Notes under the pieces: generated by a model
Seen by the model: the letters and a program-made list of their open reading frames with translations, nothing else
What the model was told of the DNA's origin: nothing
Database searches by the model: none
Source: Marinomonas ostreistagni
GTDB taxonomy: Bacteria; Pseudomonadota; Gammaproteobacteria; Pseudomonadales; Marinomonadaceae
DNA length: 64,000 nucleotides
Assembly (NCBI RefSeq): GCF_016461785.1
Contig: NZ_JAEMUH010000016.1
Location: 1-64,000 of the forward strand
Direction: 5' to 3'
Shown here: positions 51,484 through 61,018 of the stretch, piece after piece
How the letters are laid out: each line of letters begins with the position of its first letter
Numbering within the stretch: position 1 is the first letter of the stretch
Position numbers and translations under genes: made by a program

Positions 51484-52303
51484 TTAAGAAAAACCAAATA
51501 AACGTGCAGCATTACGCCAGAAATACTTTTCACGCACATTTGGATCGGGTTTCAGCAAGCATCAACAGCGTGCCATAGTCCATGCGCTGTGGTGCAAGCA
51601 AAAATGGCCAATCCGATCCCCATAGCACTCGGTCCTCACCAAACGCTGCGAATAACGCGTCTACATAAGGTTTGGTATCGTCAAATGGAAAACCTTGCTT
51701 TGAAAACTTTGCCATCCCAGACAATTTAATTGCATGTTGTGCCTGTTGGCCCAGCGATAACAATGCTTGGAATGCTGCTGAATCTAAACCCTGCTCCAGC
51801 TCTGGACGGCCACAGTGATCAATCACCACTTGCGCTGGGGTGCTTTTCAAAATATCAACAAAGCTTAGTATCTGATCTCCTTGCAACTGTATCTGCGCCA
51901 GCAAACCATGTTCGTGCAAACGTGACATCAAAGACGAAGCATGACCGAAGTGCTCTTTGCCGTAGAAAGCCACATTGAACGTTACTCCTACTATTCCAGA
52001 CTGTTTAAATAACTGCAGTGTTTCATCTGTGACATTCTTGGACACCACGGCCATACCTTTCAACCGACCATTAGAGCGTTCAATGGCATCCAGCAAGGCT
52101 TGGTTATCGTCTTCACCGTACCCAGAATTAGGACCAACCACCAAAGCATGTGAGACGCGGTAAGCGTCTAATACCTGTAAAAAATACTTCGCTGGGCTAA
52201 TTTCATGGCCAGTTGGATGATAGCGATCTGGCTGGTAGGGAAAGTTTTCAGGGTCAAAAACATGATTATGACAATCAATTTTACGCTCTAACAACACAGA
52301 CAT
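51484..52303 (-). pseudogene. Amidohydrolase (TIM-barrel, amidohydrolase_2 family), frameshifted near its 3' end
   Basis: Reading from 52303 the frame gives DCHNHVFDPENFPYQPDRYH (metal His pair), VIDHCGRPELEQG and VLWGSDWPFLLAPQR (metal Asp), typical of 2-pyrone-4,6-dicarboxylate-hydrolase-like amidohydrolases. It then ends early at 51530 as ETRSKCA. One base over, the conserved tail continues as PDPNVREKYFWRNAARLFGFS to a TAA at 51484-51486. A shift of one base near 51550 is therefore needed. All catalytic residues lie before the break. It may be a real mutation or a sequencing error. Confidence 0.8.
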
Positions 52304-52408
52304 AATAAAACCTTTATTTGCATAACAAAGAGACTGTGCAGTGTGCTTGAGCTGCAGTATCAGTTCTAGTGCTAAAGCGCTTTTCGAATCCGCTGCCGGA
52401 TTTTTGGA

Positions 52409-53203
52409 TCACCGAACTTCGGAAGGGGACACCCCAAAGGCTTGTTTAAAGGACTTACTGAAGTGCGCTTGATCGTAAAAGCCAACCTGCTGAGCTACCT
52501 CAGTGCCGGGAACATTGGACTTCAGAAGCTTCATAGCTTGCTCCAAACGCAATCGTGTCAGCCACGCATAAGGCGTAATACCGGTGGTGGCTTTAAAGTG
52601 ACGCTGAAATTGCGTCGAACTTAAATCGCACAGAGCTGCTAGCTCTACTAAATGGATCGACTCAGATAGATGCGCCAACAAAAACGCTTTCAAGGTTTGC
52701 AAGGTAGAGCGCCCAAGTCGAGATGGCGGCAACGGTTTGAGCACACTGTAGCGTTGAATCAATGGTTCAAAGCTGTCGTAAGGTAAGCAGTCCTGCGCCA
52801 GTTGGCTGAGTGAGTTCTGACGCAATAGTTGGTGTGCATTGTCTAGGAATTGAAACACTTGGGCATCACGAATAACAGGCTGTTTAAAGCTAAGGCAGGA
52901 TGGCGTTTGCGAGGTCTGCACATAACGTTCAAACCAATAAGGCTCAATGGCAAAAACTTGTGCTTTATAACCCAGCTCGTTAACTGAACAACCATCATGA
53001 AGTTCATCCGGAGGCATAATCACCAAGTCGCCGCGCCCTACTTGAAAGCGCTCACCTTGATAAGTGAAACTCTGCTGTCCACCTAGGATCAAGCCAATGT
53101 GGTAATCCAAGTGATAGTGACGTTTAAACTCAAACGACTGATATTGACCTTCAATAAGACTGACCGACTGGTCGGCCGTACTAAAATACTGAACTTGATC
53201 CAT
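52409..53203 (-). CDS. AraC family regulator
   Basis: About 264 residues: an N-terminal cupin sensor (HYHLDYHIGLILGGQQSFTY, GDLVIMPPDELHDGCS) and a C-terminal AraC double HTH (LAALCDLSSTQFQRHFKATTG, PGTEVAQQVGFYDQAHFSKS). It lies upstream of the amidohydrolase on the same strand and may control it. The start at 53203 (MDQVQYF) follows GGATGG; an in-frame start at 53248 is possible. Confidence 0.88.
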   Translation of the reverse strand: MDQVQYFSTADQSVSLIEGQYQSFEFKRHYHLDYHIGLILGGQQSFTYQGERFQVGRGDLVIMPPDELHDGCSVNELGYKAQVFAIEPYWFERYVQTSQTPSCLSFKQPVIRDAQVFQFLDNAHQLLRQNSLSQLAQDCLPYDSFEPLIQRYSVLKPLPPSRLGRSTLQTLKAFLLAHLSESIHLVELAALCDLSSTQFQRHFKATTGITPYAWLTRLRLEQAMKLLKSNVPGTEVAQQVGFYDQAHFSKSFKQAFGVSPSEVR

Positions 53204-53387
53204 TACACCCATCCGTTGCCGAACGTTTAGCATAGCGAGAGTCCTCAACCATAGCGAAAACCATCCATGATTGCTTGTAGAAAAATGGCACTAATGCACT
53301 CATAAGCGCTTCAATGTTTGTAAGTCCGCTGGTTGATCCTTTTGAAATCAGGCACACTTTCTTTTTTTAAATAGTAGTGTTCTGGTT

Positions 53388-54293
53388 ATGCAACGTTATC
53401 TTTCTCTTATGCTATTGCTTAGTCTGCTGACGGGCTGCTCTGTCTTTAAGCCACAGCCGCGAAACACCTTCATGGAAGAAATGGTTGCCTCACCATCTCA
53501 TAAGCTCAGCGAGCGCATTATCCCTCTCAGCGAGCCTTTGTTGGGACTGCCCTATGTAGATGGCGGTTTAGGGGAAGGTTCTTTTGGTAAATTTGACCGC
53601 GATCCATTATCTCGCTTTGACCTGTTTGATTGCACAACGTTTGTCGAAACTGTCCTCGCTGGTGCCATGTCCTATTCACCTACTGAGTTTGAACGCAACT
53701 TGATTAAGCTTCGCTATCAACATGGCAACGTCGACTTTACTACGCGTAACCATTTCGCCAGCGCCGATTGGATCCCCAACAACCAATGGGCTTTACGGGA
53801 TATTACGCTAGACATCGCACAAGACCGTACAGCATTTGCAGAGACCTTGATTGATAAACCAGCTTGGTATCAGGCAATGCAAGAGGATCGACTGCAAGGC
53901 TTACCCGATTCAATCGATAAAATAGATCAGCTTAAAACACTGCGTGAGGCTGGTAAAAAGCTACCTAAAATCTATGTACGTACACCTTACGTACCTCTAA
54001 CGTTACTGAATCAACCCGCCGTGTTAGACCGCATTCCCTCTGGCAGCGTCATTAATATGGTGCGGCCTAATTACGATGTCACCCAATGGATTGGGACTCA
54101 CCTTAATATTACGCATCAGGCCTTTGCTATCCGAAAGCAGGGCAAACTGTTTTTACGTCACGCCAGCTTACGTTATAAAAAGGTCGTTGATGAAGACTTT
54201 ATAGAATACTTTTCCCAGTACGATGAAACATCTACGTTGAAGGGTTTCAATGTGCAGCAACCCATAGAACGAGCACTGGTGGCGGAGCATTAA
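53388..54293 (+). CDS. DUF1460 lipoprotein (NlpC/P60-like amidase)
   Basis: A 301-residue lipoprotein with lipobox LLTGC. DUF1460 proteins are cysteine peptidases of the NlpC/P60 clan: the nucleophile is in FDLFDCTTFVETVLA, RYQHGNVDFTTRNHF is the second conserved motif, and the His is in HLNITHQAFAI. They cut peptidoglycan stem peptides or amide bonds in the envelope. Length is typical. A terminator directly follows. Confidence 0.88.
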   Translation: MQRYLSLMLLLSLLTGCSVFKPQPRNTFMEEMVASPSHKLSERIIPLSEPLLGLPYVDGGLGEGSFGKFDRDPLSRFDLFDCTTFVETVLAGAMSYSPTEFERNLIKLRYQHGNVDFTTRNHFASADWIPNNQWALRDITLDIAQDRTAFAETLIDKPAWYQAMQEDRLQGLPDSIDKIDQLKTLREAGKKLPKIYVRTPYVPLTLLNQPAVLDRIPSGSVINMVRPNYDVTQWIGTHLNITHQAFAIRKQGKLFLRHASLRYKKVVDEDFIEYFSQYDETSTLKGFNVQQPIERALVAEH

Positions 54294-54331
54294 AAAAGCG
54301 CTGCCTCAATAACCATTGAAACAGCGCTTTT
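54294..54331. terminator. Bidirectional terminator
   Basis: AAAAGCGCTG (54294-54303) and CAGCGCTTTT (54322-54331) are perfect complements, with an inner TCAAT/ATTGA stem, between the convergent DUF1460 and DUF2383 genes. Confidence 0.85.
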
Positions 54332-54350
54332 ACCTTTCAGAGAAAATGAT

Positions 54351-54800
54351 TTAGTGCATGATGCCATTTTGCAGCATACGCATTTCATCATGACACTCTT
54401 TCATGCGAGTGTAGACACGGCGTAAAGTGGCTTCGCAATCTGCTGGTTGTTCTCTATTCAGTGCCGTATCGATTTCATTCAATACCTTGTCTTCCACTTC
54501 CTCAAGCTGGCTCACATAAGTTTCCGTGGATGAGGAAGACATCTTGTCGACTAAATTTGAGTAAGCTTTGCGGGCTTGAGTCATGGTATCTGAACCATTT
54601 TCTAATGCACCCGTTTCCGCCACGGCGAATTTCTGTAACTCGAACACTGCCTCTTCCTTGGCATCAATCATTCGGTTAAAGAAGCCAGTGTATTCTGGCT
54701 GATCAATTTTGCTTTTCGCTTCTTGATAAAACTCAATGCCGCTGTTCATAACTTTAATGATGTCGGCGATATGATGAACCTCAGTTGTTTGCGCTTGCAT
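54351..54800 (-). CDS. DUF2383 (PA2169-type) four-helix protein
   Basis: A 149-residue all-helical protein. VHHIADIIKVMNSGIEFYQEA, FFNRMIDAKEEAVFELQKF and LRRVYTRMKECHDEMRML match the PA2169/DUF2383 family, which resembles ferritin-like bundles but lacks clear metal ligands. The function is unknown; such proteins are often stress induced. ATG after AAGGAG. Confidence 0.82.
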   Translation of the reverse strand: MQAQTTEVHHIADIIKVMNSGIEFYQEAKSKIDQPEYTGFFNRMIDAKEEAVFELQKFAVAETGALENGSDTMTQARKAYSNLVDKMSSSSTETYVSQLEEVEDKVLNEIDTALNREQPADCEATLRRVYTRMKECHDEMRMLQNGIMH

Positions 54801-54954
54801 AACGTTCTCCTTGGTTACTTAAGTGAATCAAGCAGCACTCAATAAGTGCCTGCATGTGATTATTAAACTGGGAGAAAGAAGTACTGTTTTCAAGCCAATC
54901 GGCGGGATTGCACGACTCCTACACGGTTGTTTCAAGGTTTAGACAAAGGCTTGA

Positions 54955-55563
54955 TTAAATAAGCCTCGCCATCAGCCCAACACCATCCAATAAGAACTGC
55001 CCAGCTAACAAAAGCATTAAAAACGCCATCAAACGTTGTACCCATGACATAACAGAGGGGTTGAGTACTAGCTGTTTTAATTGTTTACCCGCAAGAAAAT
55101 AAGACGCTGGAGCACCGCCAGCCATCAGACCTAGCAACACCGACACCCAAAACACATTGATGCCTTCAATGTGAGCATTAGGGAATTGCACCGTCACCAC
55201 TGGTAATACGACAATCATCGCCTTAGGGTTGGTCAGTTGCATAATAAGACCCGAGACAAACGTCATATCATGATTGGCGTTGGCCGCCTGTTGTGGACGA
55301 TAGCTGGCGATCAGTAGCTTGAGAGCTAAATACGCGATATACAGGCCACCTAAACTGGCCGCGACACCTTGCATGATAGGCGTCACCATCGCACCACCAA
55401 TGTAGCCCACCAATAGGAACAGAGTGCACATCGCTAAGGCAACACCACCACAGAAACGTAATGTCTGCCAGCCATAGTGGCTTACCCCAGAAAACAGTGA
55501 CAGCATATTGACTGGGCCAGGGGAGTACATCATCACCAGTGCAAACAGTAGAATTTCAAGCAT
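54955..55563 (-). CDS. LysE family exporter
   Basis: A 202-residue membrane protein with the LysE signature at the N-terminus (ALVMMYSPGPVNMLSLFSG) and QLTNPKAMIVVLPV as the second motif, plus five or six hydrophobic segments. GGAGG precedes the ATG. It follows the AraC gene by 55 bases on the same strand, so the regulator/exporter pair is probably one operon. The substrate is unknown. Confidence 0.88.
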   Translation of the reverse strand: MLEILLFALVMMYSPGPVNMLSLFSGVSHYGWQTLRFCGGVALAMCTLFLLVGYIGGAMVTPIMQGVAASLGGLYIAYLALKLLIASYRPQQAANANHDMTFVSGLIMQLTNPKAMIVVLPVVTVQFPNAHIEGINVFWVSVLLGLMAGGAPASYFLAGKQLKQLVLNPSVMSWVQRLMAFLMLLLAGQFLLDGVGLMARLI

Positions 55564-55618
55564 AGGATACCCTCCAACGGGCTATGTCAGATTCAAGAGA
55601 TAAACGGAAAAGTGGGCG

Positions 55619-56446
55619 CTAAGGAATCAGAATTAACTGCTGATACTGACGCGGGGTAATGCCAAATACTGGCTTAAAGCGACGATTAAAATGGCTTAAA
55701 TCGTTAAAGCCTAAGCGATTAGCGATGTCGGAAACTGGCACACCTGAACGAAGTGCTTGGCGGCCTCGGTTAATACGAATATTGAGCCAGTATTGGTGTG
55801 GCGTCATACCAGTATATGCTTTGAAGAGTCGCAAAAAATGATACTTCGACATGCAGGCCACTTGGCACAAACTGTCCAAAGACACTTCGTCTTGATAGTG
55901 ATCTTGTAAATACTCTTTGGCGCGTTCCAGCCGCGACTGGCGTTTGACGTCACGGCTCAGTTCTCGCTTAGACTCGTAACGCACTAACTGCTCCGCCAGC
56001 TCAAACATCAACATGGTGTATTCACTCGACGTTGCGCCTTGGGACTCAATTAATCGCGCCAGCCGCAAAATACGATCCTGAACTTGAGGATCGCTAAAAA
56101 CCGTTTCGTTAACGCGAAAATGTTCCGCATGCCGTACATTCAACGCCTCAAAGTGCGGCACAAATAGCTCTGGGTGGACGTAAAGCATTTCATAAGTCAG
56201 CATTGCATCGCCACCTGACTCACCATCATGAGCATCGCCAGGATTCAGAGCGATCACCTGCCCAGGATTACTCTTGTTCAATTTTCCATTAGCAAAGAAA
56301 TCCTGACGCCCCGACAGAGTGACCCCAAAAGAGTATTCTTCATGAGCATGATTACCGTAGGAAAAGTTCGTCATTGACGCTTTCAACAGCATCACATTGT
56401 CTAGTGCTTGGTTATTAAGAAATTGAAACTGATTCCCGTCCGACAT
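55619..56446 (-). CDS. AraC family regulator of the adjacent LysE exporter
   Basis: About 275 residues: cupin sensor (YGNHAHEEYSFGVTLSGRQD, GQVIALNPGDAHDGES) and AraC double HTH (LCQVACMSKYHFLRLFKAYTG, PVSDIANRLGFNDLSHFNRR). The start at 56446 follows GAGGAGGGG; an in-frame start at 56539 lacks a ribosome site. It probably senses the compound exported by the next gene. Confidence 0.9.
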   Translation of the reverse strand: MSDGNQFQFLNNQALDNVMLLKASMTNFSYGNHAHEEYSFGVTLSGRQDFFANGKLNKSNPGQVIALNPGDAHDGESGGDAMLTYEMLYVHPELFVPHFEALNVRHAEHFRVNETVFSDPQVQDRILRLARLIESQGATSSEYTMLMFELAEQLVRYESKRELSRDVKRQSRLERAKEYLQDHYQDEVSLDSLCQVACMSKYHFLRLFKAYTGMTPHQYWLNIRINRGRQALRSGVPVSDIANRLGFNDLSHFNRRFKPVFGITPRQYQQLILIP

Positions 56447-56651
56447 CTCCCCTCCTCTTTGCAAATGCCCAAGATACCGCTTCAGAGTAGCGGAAAGACC
56501 AACAAACGTATTGGATAAAATTGCGCATCTATCATCCACTAAAGAGAGAGAAAGCGTCTAAAAAACTTGTCGATTAAACAGCCATAGCCAATACTGAAAT
56601 AGAACACAGTTGCTTTTTCCGTAATTTCACTTGTTTCGGGGATTTTCAAGG

Positions 56652-59549
56652 ATGGACAAGCACACCAAAAGAATGGGCATTCCTGTTCGACTATTATTCA
56701 GTGGCACAATTATCATTAGCATGCTGATTTTGGCATCAGCATTGACGCTCTGTTCGTATTTTTACGCAAGATCGTCTCTAACTGATCAAGTAGAGATAAC
56801 CGCCCACCAAACAACCCTATCTCTAGAAAAGCAAATTGAAACCGTTACCAGCACGGCAAAACAAAGCGTACAGCTGCTCGCCATGGATGATATTACTGAC
56901 ATGGTATCGACGTCAGATCGCCTACAACAAATCCCTAAACTCGCCAATATGATGACATTAACTCATATTATCAGCGCTATCTATGTGGGGTATGAGGATG
57001 GCGACTTTTTCTTACTGCGCTCACTAAAAAGCCCCCTAGCTCGTGAGCGTGTCTCTGCACCAGACAATGCGAATTACTTACTTCAGGCGATTGATAGAGA
57101 CTTTTACGGCAACATACTTTCAACGACATGGGCTTTCTATGATGCATCATTTCAACCTATTGAAGGTGCTGTGACACCAAAAGAGTATGCTTATGACCCT
57201 AGAAATCGGCTCTGGTATCAAGAGGCTCAATCAAGTAACACACCAATATTAACGTCCCCATATGTGTTTTATACGACGGAAGAAATTGGCGCCACCTTTG
57301 CTCAACGTCATGAGAGCAAGAGAGCCGTAGTAGGGGTGGATGCATCCATCGATGATCTGTCCAATTTTATGTACCTACTGTCACCCAATGAGTCTGTACA
57401 AATGGCGCTTGTTGATCAAAACCAATGGGTACTGGGACACAGCAATTTAGACATCTCACTGATTGATCATTCATTGGACAAGACTTCAACGACCTTAAAA
57501 ACCATACAGGATCTGCCAAATTCAACTTTCGCTCAGCTGTTAAAGCAACCAAATACATCTCAGGGGCTGAGTGACTTTAAGGTAGGAGGACAGGCTTGGT
57601 ACGGCATGAACCTACCTGTCTTTCGTAATAATCAGCAGCAATGGAACTTTCTCTACGCTATCCCTAAGTCTGAATTATTAAAAAGCGTCAATGCTAATTT
57701 GTTTAACCAATTACTGTTGTCACTCGCAGTCATTGCTATCTTAGTGATCTTCGGATGGTTAATTGGTCGCACAATTTCAAGACCGCTACACCAACTTTCG
57801 CAAGAAGTTAGTGCTCTGGCGTCATTTGATTTCAGCCGTAAAATTGATGTGCATTCCCCCGTTAAGGAAATCAATGTCCTATCGTCGCTGACAGATCATA
57901 TGGCATTGACGATTCATAACTTTCAGTCAATCACGGATAAATTGGCACATGACCCGAACATGGAACGTATGCTGGAACAAGTTTCAGATCATCTACAAGC
58001 GATCACCGCTTCTAAAGCCGGCGCCGTCTATTTGTTCAATAAAGAAAACCAAGTCATGGAACTGGCAACGCAAACAAACTTAAATTGTCCCGCTGCTATT
58101 TCTTGCCAAAGCTTGGAATGGGCTGAACTTGAGAGCACCTTAAAAAGCCAGCTGATAGCCGAGCAGGAGAACCTCTTTCTAACACCTTTAATAGACCGCG
58201 ATGCATCCATTCTAGGTGCGTTAGCACTGCAGCTGCCAGAGGATGCCTTAGCGAATAAGAAAACGTTCCGCCGTTTTATGGAAGAAGTGTCAGGAGCCGC
58301 AGCCACTGCTATTTCGACCCGCCGACAGTTCGAAGCGCAACAAGCTCTTCTAGATGGCATTATTCGTTTGTTAGCCGACGCGATTGACGCCAAGTCACCT
58401 TACACCAGTGGACATTGTGAGCGTGTTCCAGAGCTTGCTAAGTTATTAGCTGAAGCGGCAGAACAGTCTCAAGAAGGTGAATTAGCTCAATTCAAAATGA
58501 ACGAATATCAACGTCGTGAGTTTCATATCGCCGCATGGCTTCATGACTGCGGAAAAATAACCAGTCCCGTTCATGTGGTAGATAAAGCCACTAAGCTAGA
58601 AACCATATACAACCGTATTCATGAAATCCGAACTCGTTTTGAAGTGTTATGGCGAGACGCCGAGATCGATTACCTAAATGGTTGTCTAGACGGCAAAAGT
58701 GAAGCAACTCTTCGTCAGCAAAAATACGCTCGCCAAGAGCAACTCAAAGCAGACTTTGCCTTCATTGCGCAAACGAATATCGGTGGTGAATTTATGGAGG
58801 CTCGTGATATTGAACGGCTTCATAGTATCGCCAAACAAGAATGGGTGAGACACTTCAGCAATCGCATTGGCCTCTCTCAGGAAGAGAAGCAAAACCTTCC
58901 ACACTATCCAGAAACACTGCCAAGGCGAGAAACTCTACTGGCCAATAAGCCAGAGCATGTTGAAAGCTGGGGCGAACGACGCCCCCCAGTGGAATTCGAT
59001 CACCCAGAAAATATTTGGGGGTTTGATATGCAGCTGCCTGCTCAAGCCTATAACAAAGGGGAGATTTACAACCTCAGTGTGAAGCGAGGGACGCTAACGC
59101 AAGAGGAGCGCTTCATCATCAAAGATCACATGGTACAAACAATAAAAATGCTCTCATCCCTCCCGTTCCCAGAAGAGCTGAAAAACGTACCCAATATTGC
59201 CGGTAATCATCATGAACAGTTAGATGGTACAGGATACCCTAGAGGCCTTAAGCGAGAGCAATTATCGGTGCAAGATCGTATCTTAGCCATTGCCGATGTT
59301 TTTGAAGCACTGACTGCTGCGGACCGTCCTTATAAAGTCGCTAAAACCCTGTCTGAGTCGCTAAAAATACTGGCATTTATGGTCAAGGATGAACACTTAG
59401 ACGGCACTCTATTTAAGTTATTTGTCGAATCAAAAGCATACTTGAGCTATGCCGAAAAACATCTGAAACCGGAGCAAATAGATCCTATTAATACCCACAA
59501 GCTCTACGAAATCGCGGGACTTAATCGCTCTGAAGCTTTCGCAACCTAG
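56652..59549 (+). CDS. Cache-HAMP-GAF-HD-GYP sensor phosphodiesterase
   Basis: About 965 residues. One transmembrane helix (LLFSGTIIISMLILASALTL) leads to a periplasmic dCache-type domain (LWYQEAQSSNTPILTSPYVF). A second helix (LLLSLAVIAILVIFGWLIGR) leads into HAMP (RPLHQLSQEVSALASFDF) and a GAF domain (ASKAGAVYLFNKENQVMEL). The HD-GYP domain has YTSGHCERVPELAKL, AAWLHDCGKITSP, then a ~170-residue insertion, then IAGNHHEQLDGTGYPRGL and ILAIADVFEALTAADRPYK. It should degrade cyclic di-GMP in response to a periplasmic signal. ATG 56652 is used. The stop overlaps the next gene's stop by four bases. Confidence 0.92.
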   Translation: MDKHTKRMGIPVRLLFSGTIIISMLILASALTLCSYFYARSSLTDQVEITAHQTTLSLEKQIETVTSTAKQSVQLLAMDDITDMVSTSDRLQQIPKLANMMTLTHIISAIYVGYEDGDFFLLRSLKSPLARERVSAPDNANYLLQAIDRDFYGNILSTTWAFYDASFQPIEGAVTPKEYAYDPRNRLWYQEAQSSNTPILTSPYVFYTTEEIGATFAQRHESKRAVVGVDASIDDLSNFMYLLSPNESVQMALVDQNQWVLGHSNLDISLIDHSLDKTSTTLKTIQDLPNSTFAQLLKQPNTSQGLSDFKVGGQAWYGMNLPVFRNNQQQWNFLYAIPKSELLKSVNANLFNQLLLSLAVIAILVIFGWLIGRTISRPLHQLSQEVSALASFDFSRKIDVHSPVKEINVLSSLTDHMALTIHNFQSITDKLAHDPNMERMLEQVSDHLQAITASKAGAVYLFNKENQVMELATQTNLNCPAAISCQSLEWAELESTLKSQLIAEQENLFLTPLIDRDASILGALALQLPEDALANKKTFRRFMEEVSGAAATAISTRRQFEAQQALLDGIIRLLADAIDAKSPYTSGHCERVPELAKLLAEAAEQSQEGELAQFKMNEYQRREFHIAAWLHDCGKITSPVHVVDKATKLETIYNRIHEIRTRFEVLWRDAEIDYLNGCLDGKSEATLRQQKYARQEQLKADFAFIAQTNIGGEFMEARDIERLHSIAKQEWVRHFSNRIGLSQEEKQNLPHYPETLPRRETLLANKPEHVESWGERRPPVEFDHPENIWGFDMQLPAQAYNKGEIYNLSVKRGTLTQEERFIIKDHMVQTIKMLSSLPFPEELKNVPNIAGNHHEQLDGTGYPRGLKREQLSVQDRILAIADVFEALTAADRPYKVAKTLSESLKILAFMVKDEHLDGTLFKLFVESKAYLSYAEKHLKPEQIDPINTHKLYEIAGLNRSEAFAT

Positions 59550-60877
59550 GATTCCAGTAAAGGAGACGCTTCTACCGCTGACAACCAGCACCAGTCTTCA
59601 ATGACTTGTTGTGCGTAATCAAGCTGGAGCTGTTCAAGTTCAGCCCAAGTGGTGTCAGACATTGCTGCGACGGCCTGCTCGAAACGTTGTGAACGTCGAT
59701 CATAGCGGCCATGAGCAAGCGCTAAGGCAGCGCCACATGCCGTAGCGTATTCACGTAGTCCACCGTTGATGGCGCGTTTGCCGCAGGCAATATTGTCGGG
59801 ATCGATGCCGACACGGGCATGATGACGAGAACGCACCAGCCAATGCGCTTTGCGCCATAGCACATCATCAAGGACTAAGTCTGGGTTACGCTGCATACGG
59901 CGCTGGCAATTCACTGTTAAGTGGGCAGGAGACAGTAAGTTCGTCAGACTCAAATCTTGATATTCAAACAAGGGGGCCGCCGCCCGTTGTTTCTTAACTT
60001 CAACAATATGACACAATCCGAGATCATCAGATGTCACATCTTCTGGGCCTACCAGTAGGTAATAACGCTTCATGTTGACCGAACCCGTTCCGGCCCCGAC
60101 ACGCTCCACAATATGATGAATCGTGTCGTCCACATAAGGTGAAAAGACCTGCTCTATCAATCGATAGGTGGAACCGTCTTCAATGATTTTAAACTTCTCA
60201 GGTATCTCTCGAAAACGCAGTGGACGCTGCTCAAGATCGACTGCTTTTGCCAAGGAGCTTTTACTGAGAAAGTCCTCACCACCGACTTGGCGACGGCGTG
60301 CTTTTTGCTCTAGCTTATAAAGCAGATGTTCCTCTGGAAAGTCCTGCAGTACATGACGATAGTCTATATCTTTGTCGAGCAGTTGTTGGCAGGTATCACG
60401 GTAGCTTTGCCAAAATGCGGTTAGCGCTAGACGCGCTTCACTGGCTTCCACTACTTTGTTTTTGCTCAGCGGTTCAAGAGGTTGATAACGACCTTCAACA
60501 ATGCCTTGGCAATGATCTGTGCAGAGTAATAGACTCGCTCCAAAGCGCAGTAAATCCCAACCCGCATACCCAACGCAGGCATCGTCAAAATCATTCGGGG
60601 CAAAGATCACGTCTTCCCCATGAGAGCCTTCTTCGCTAAAAAAACCAAAATTTGAGACATGGCAGTCGCCCATGACCATTGTCAGCGGCCATGACTCGAT
60701 TTCATCAGGCAATCGAAACGTCATATTAGCCAAGTCTTGATAAAACACAGAAGAGGCGCCACGCAGCATCACAAAGGGGCTAATTGTCATCTTGCGATGC
60801 TTTTTCAAGCCACTGCCCGGAGCTGCGCCATCTACTCTTGTCATCACTTCCATTAGCTCTTGCTGACGCTCCAACAC
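59546..60877 (-). CDS. DUF2252 family protein
   Basis: A 443-residue protein. FVMLRGASSVFYQDLAN, MVMGDCHVSNFGFFS, FAPNDFDDACVGYAGWDLLR and the kinase-like pattern of spaced Asp residues match DUF2252, a family with a protein-kinase-like or aminoglycoside-phosphotransferase-like fold but unknown role. The start is GTG after AGAGGTGA. It is convergent with the large HD-GYP gene. Confidence 0.88.
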   Translation of the reverse strand: MLERQQELMEVMTRVDGAAPGSGLKKHRKMTISPFVMLRGASSVFYQDLANMTFRLPDEIESWPLTMVMGDCHVSNFGFFSEEGSHGEDVIFAPNDFDDACVGYAGWDLLRFGASLLLCTDHCQGIVEGRYQPLEPLSKNKVVEASEARLALTAFWQSYRDTCQQLLDKDIDYRHVLQDFPEEHLLYKLEQKARRRQVGGEDFLSKSSLAKAVDLEQRPLRFREIPEKFKIIEDGSTYRLIEQVFSPYVDDTIHHIVERVGAGTGSVNMKRYYLLVGPEDVTSDDLGLCHIVEVKKQRAAAPLFEYQDLSLTNLLSPAHLTVNCQRRMQRNPDLVLDDVLWRKAHWLVRSRHHARVGIDPDNIACGKRAINGGLREYATACGAALALAHGRYDRRSQRFEQAVAAMSDTTWAELEQLQLDYAQQVIEDWCWLSAVEASPLLES

Positions 60878-60980
60878 TTATCACCTCTTCGTCTCGACGT
60901 TAACCGTATGCGTCATAATAAAAGCATTTCTCATCTAGGTCTAAAACCATCGCATAAAAGTGATCATCTTTTTAAAACTT

Positions 60981-61001
60981 AAATGTTATGTTATAACATT
61001 T
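60981..61001. promoter_or_regulatory. Zur box
   Basis: AAATGTTAT, GT, TATAACATTT: an almost perfect palindrome matching the gammaproteobacterial Zur consensus (GAAATGTTATANTATAACATTTC). It lies 18 bases before the zinc-chaperone gene, so zinc repression is likely. Confidence 0.85.
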
Positions 61002-61018
61002 AATAGAGAGAGGAGAGC

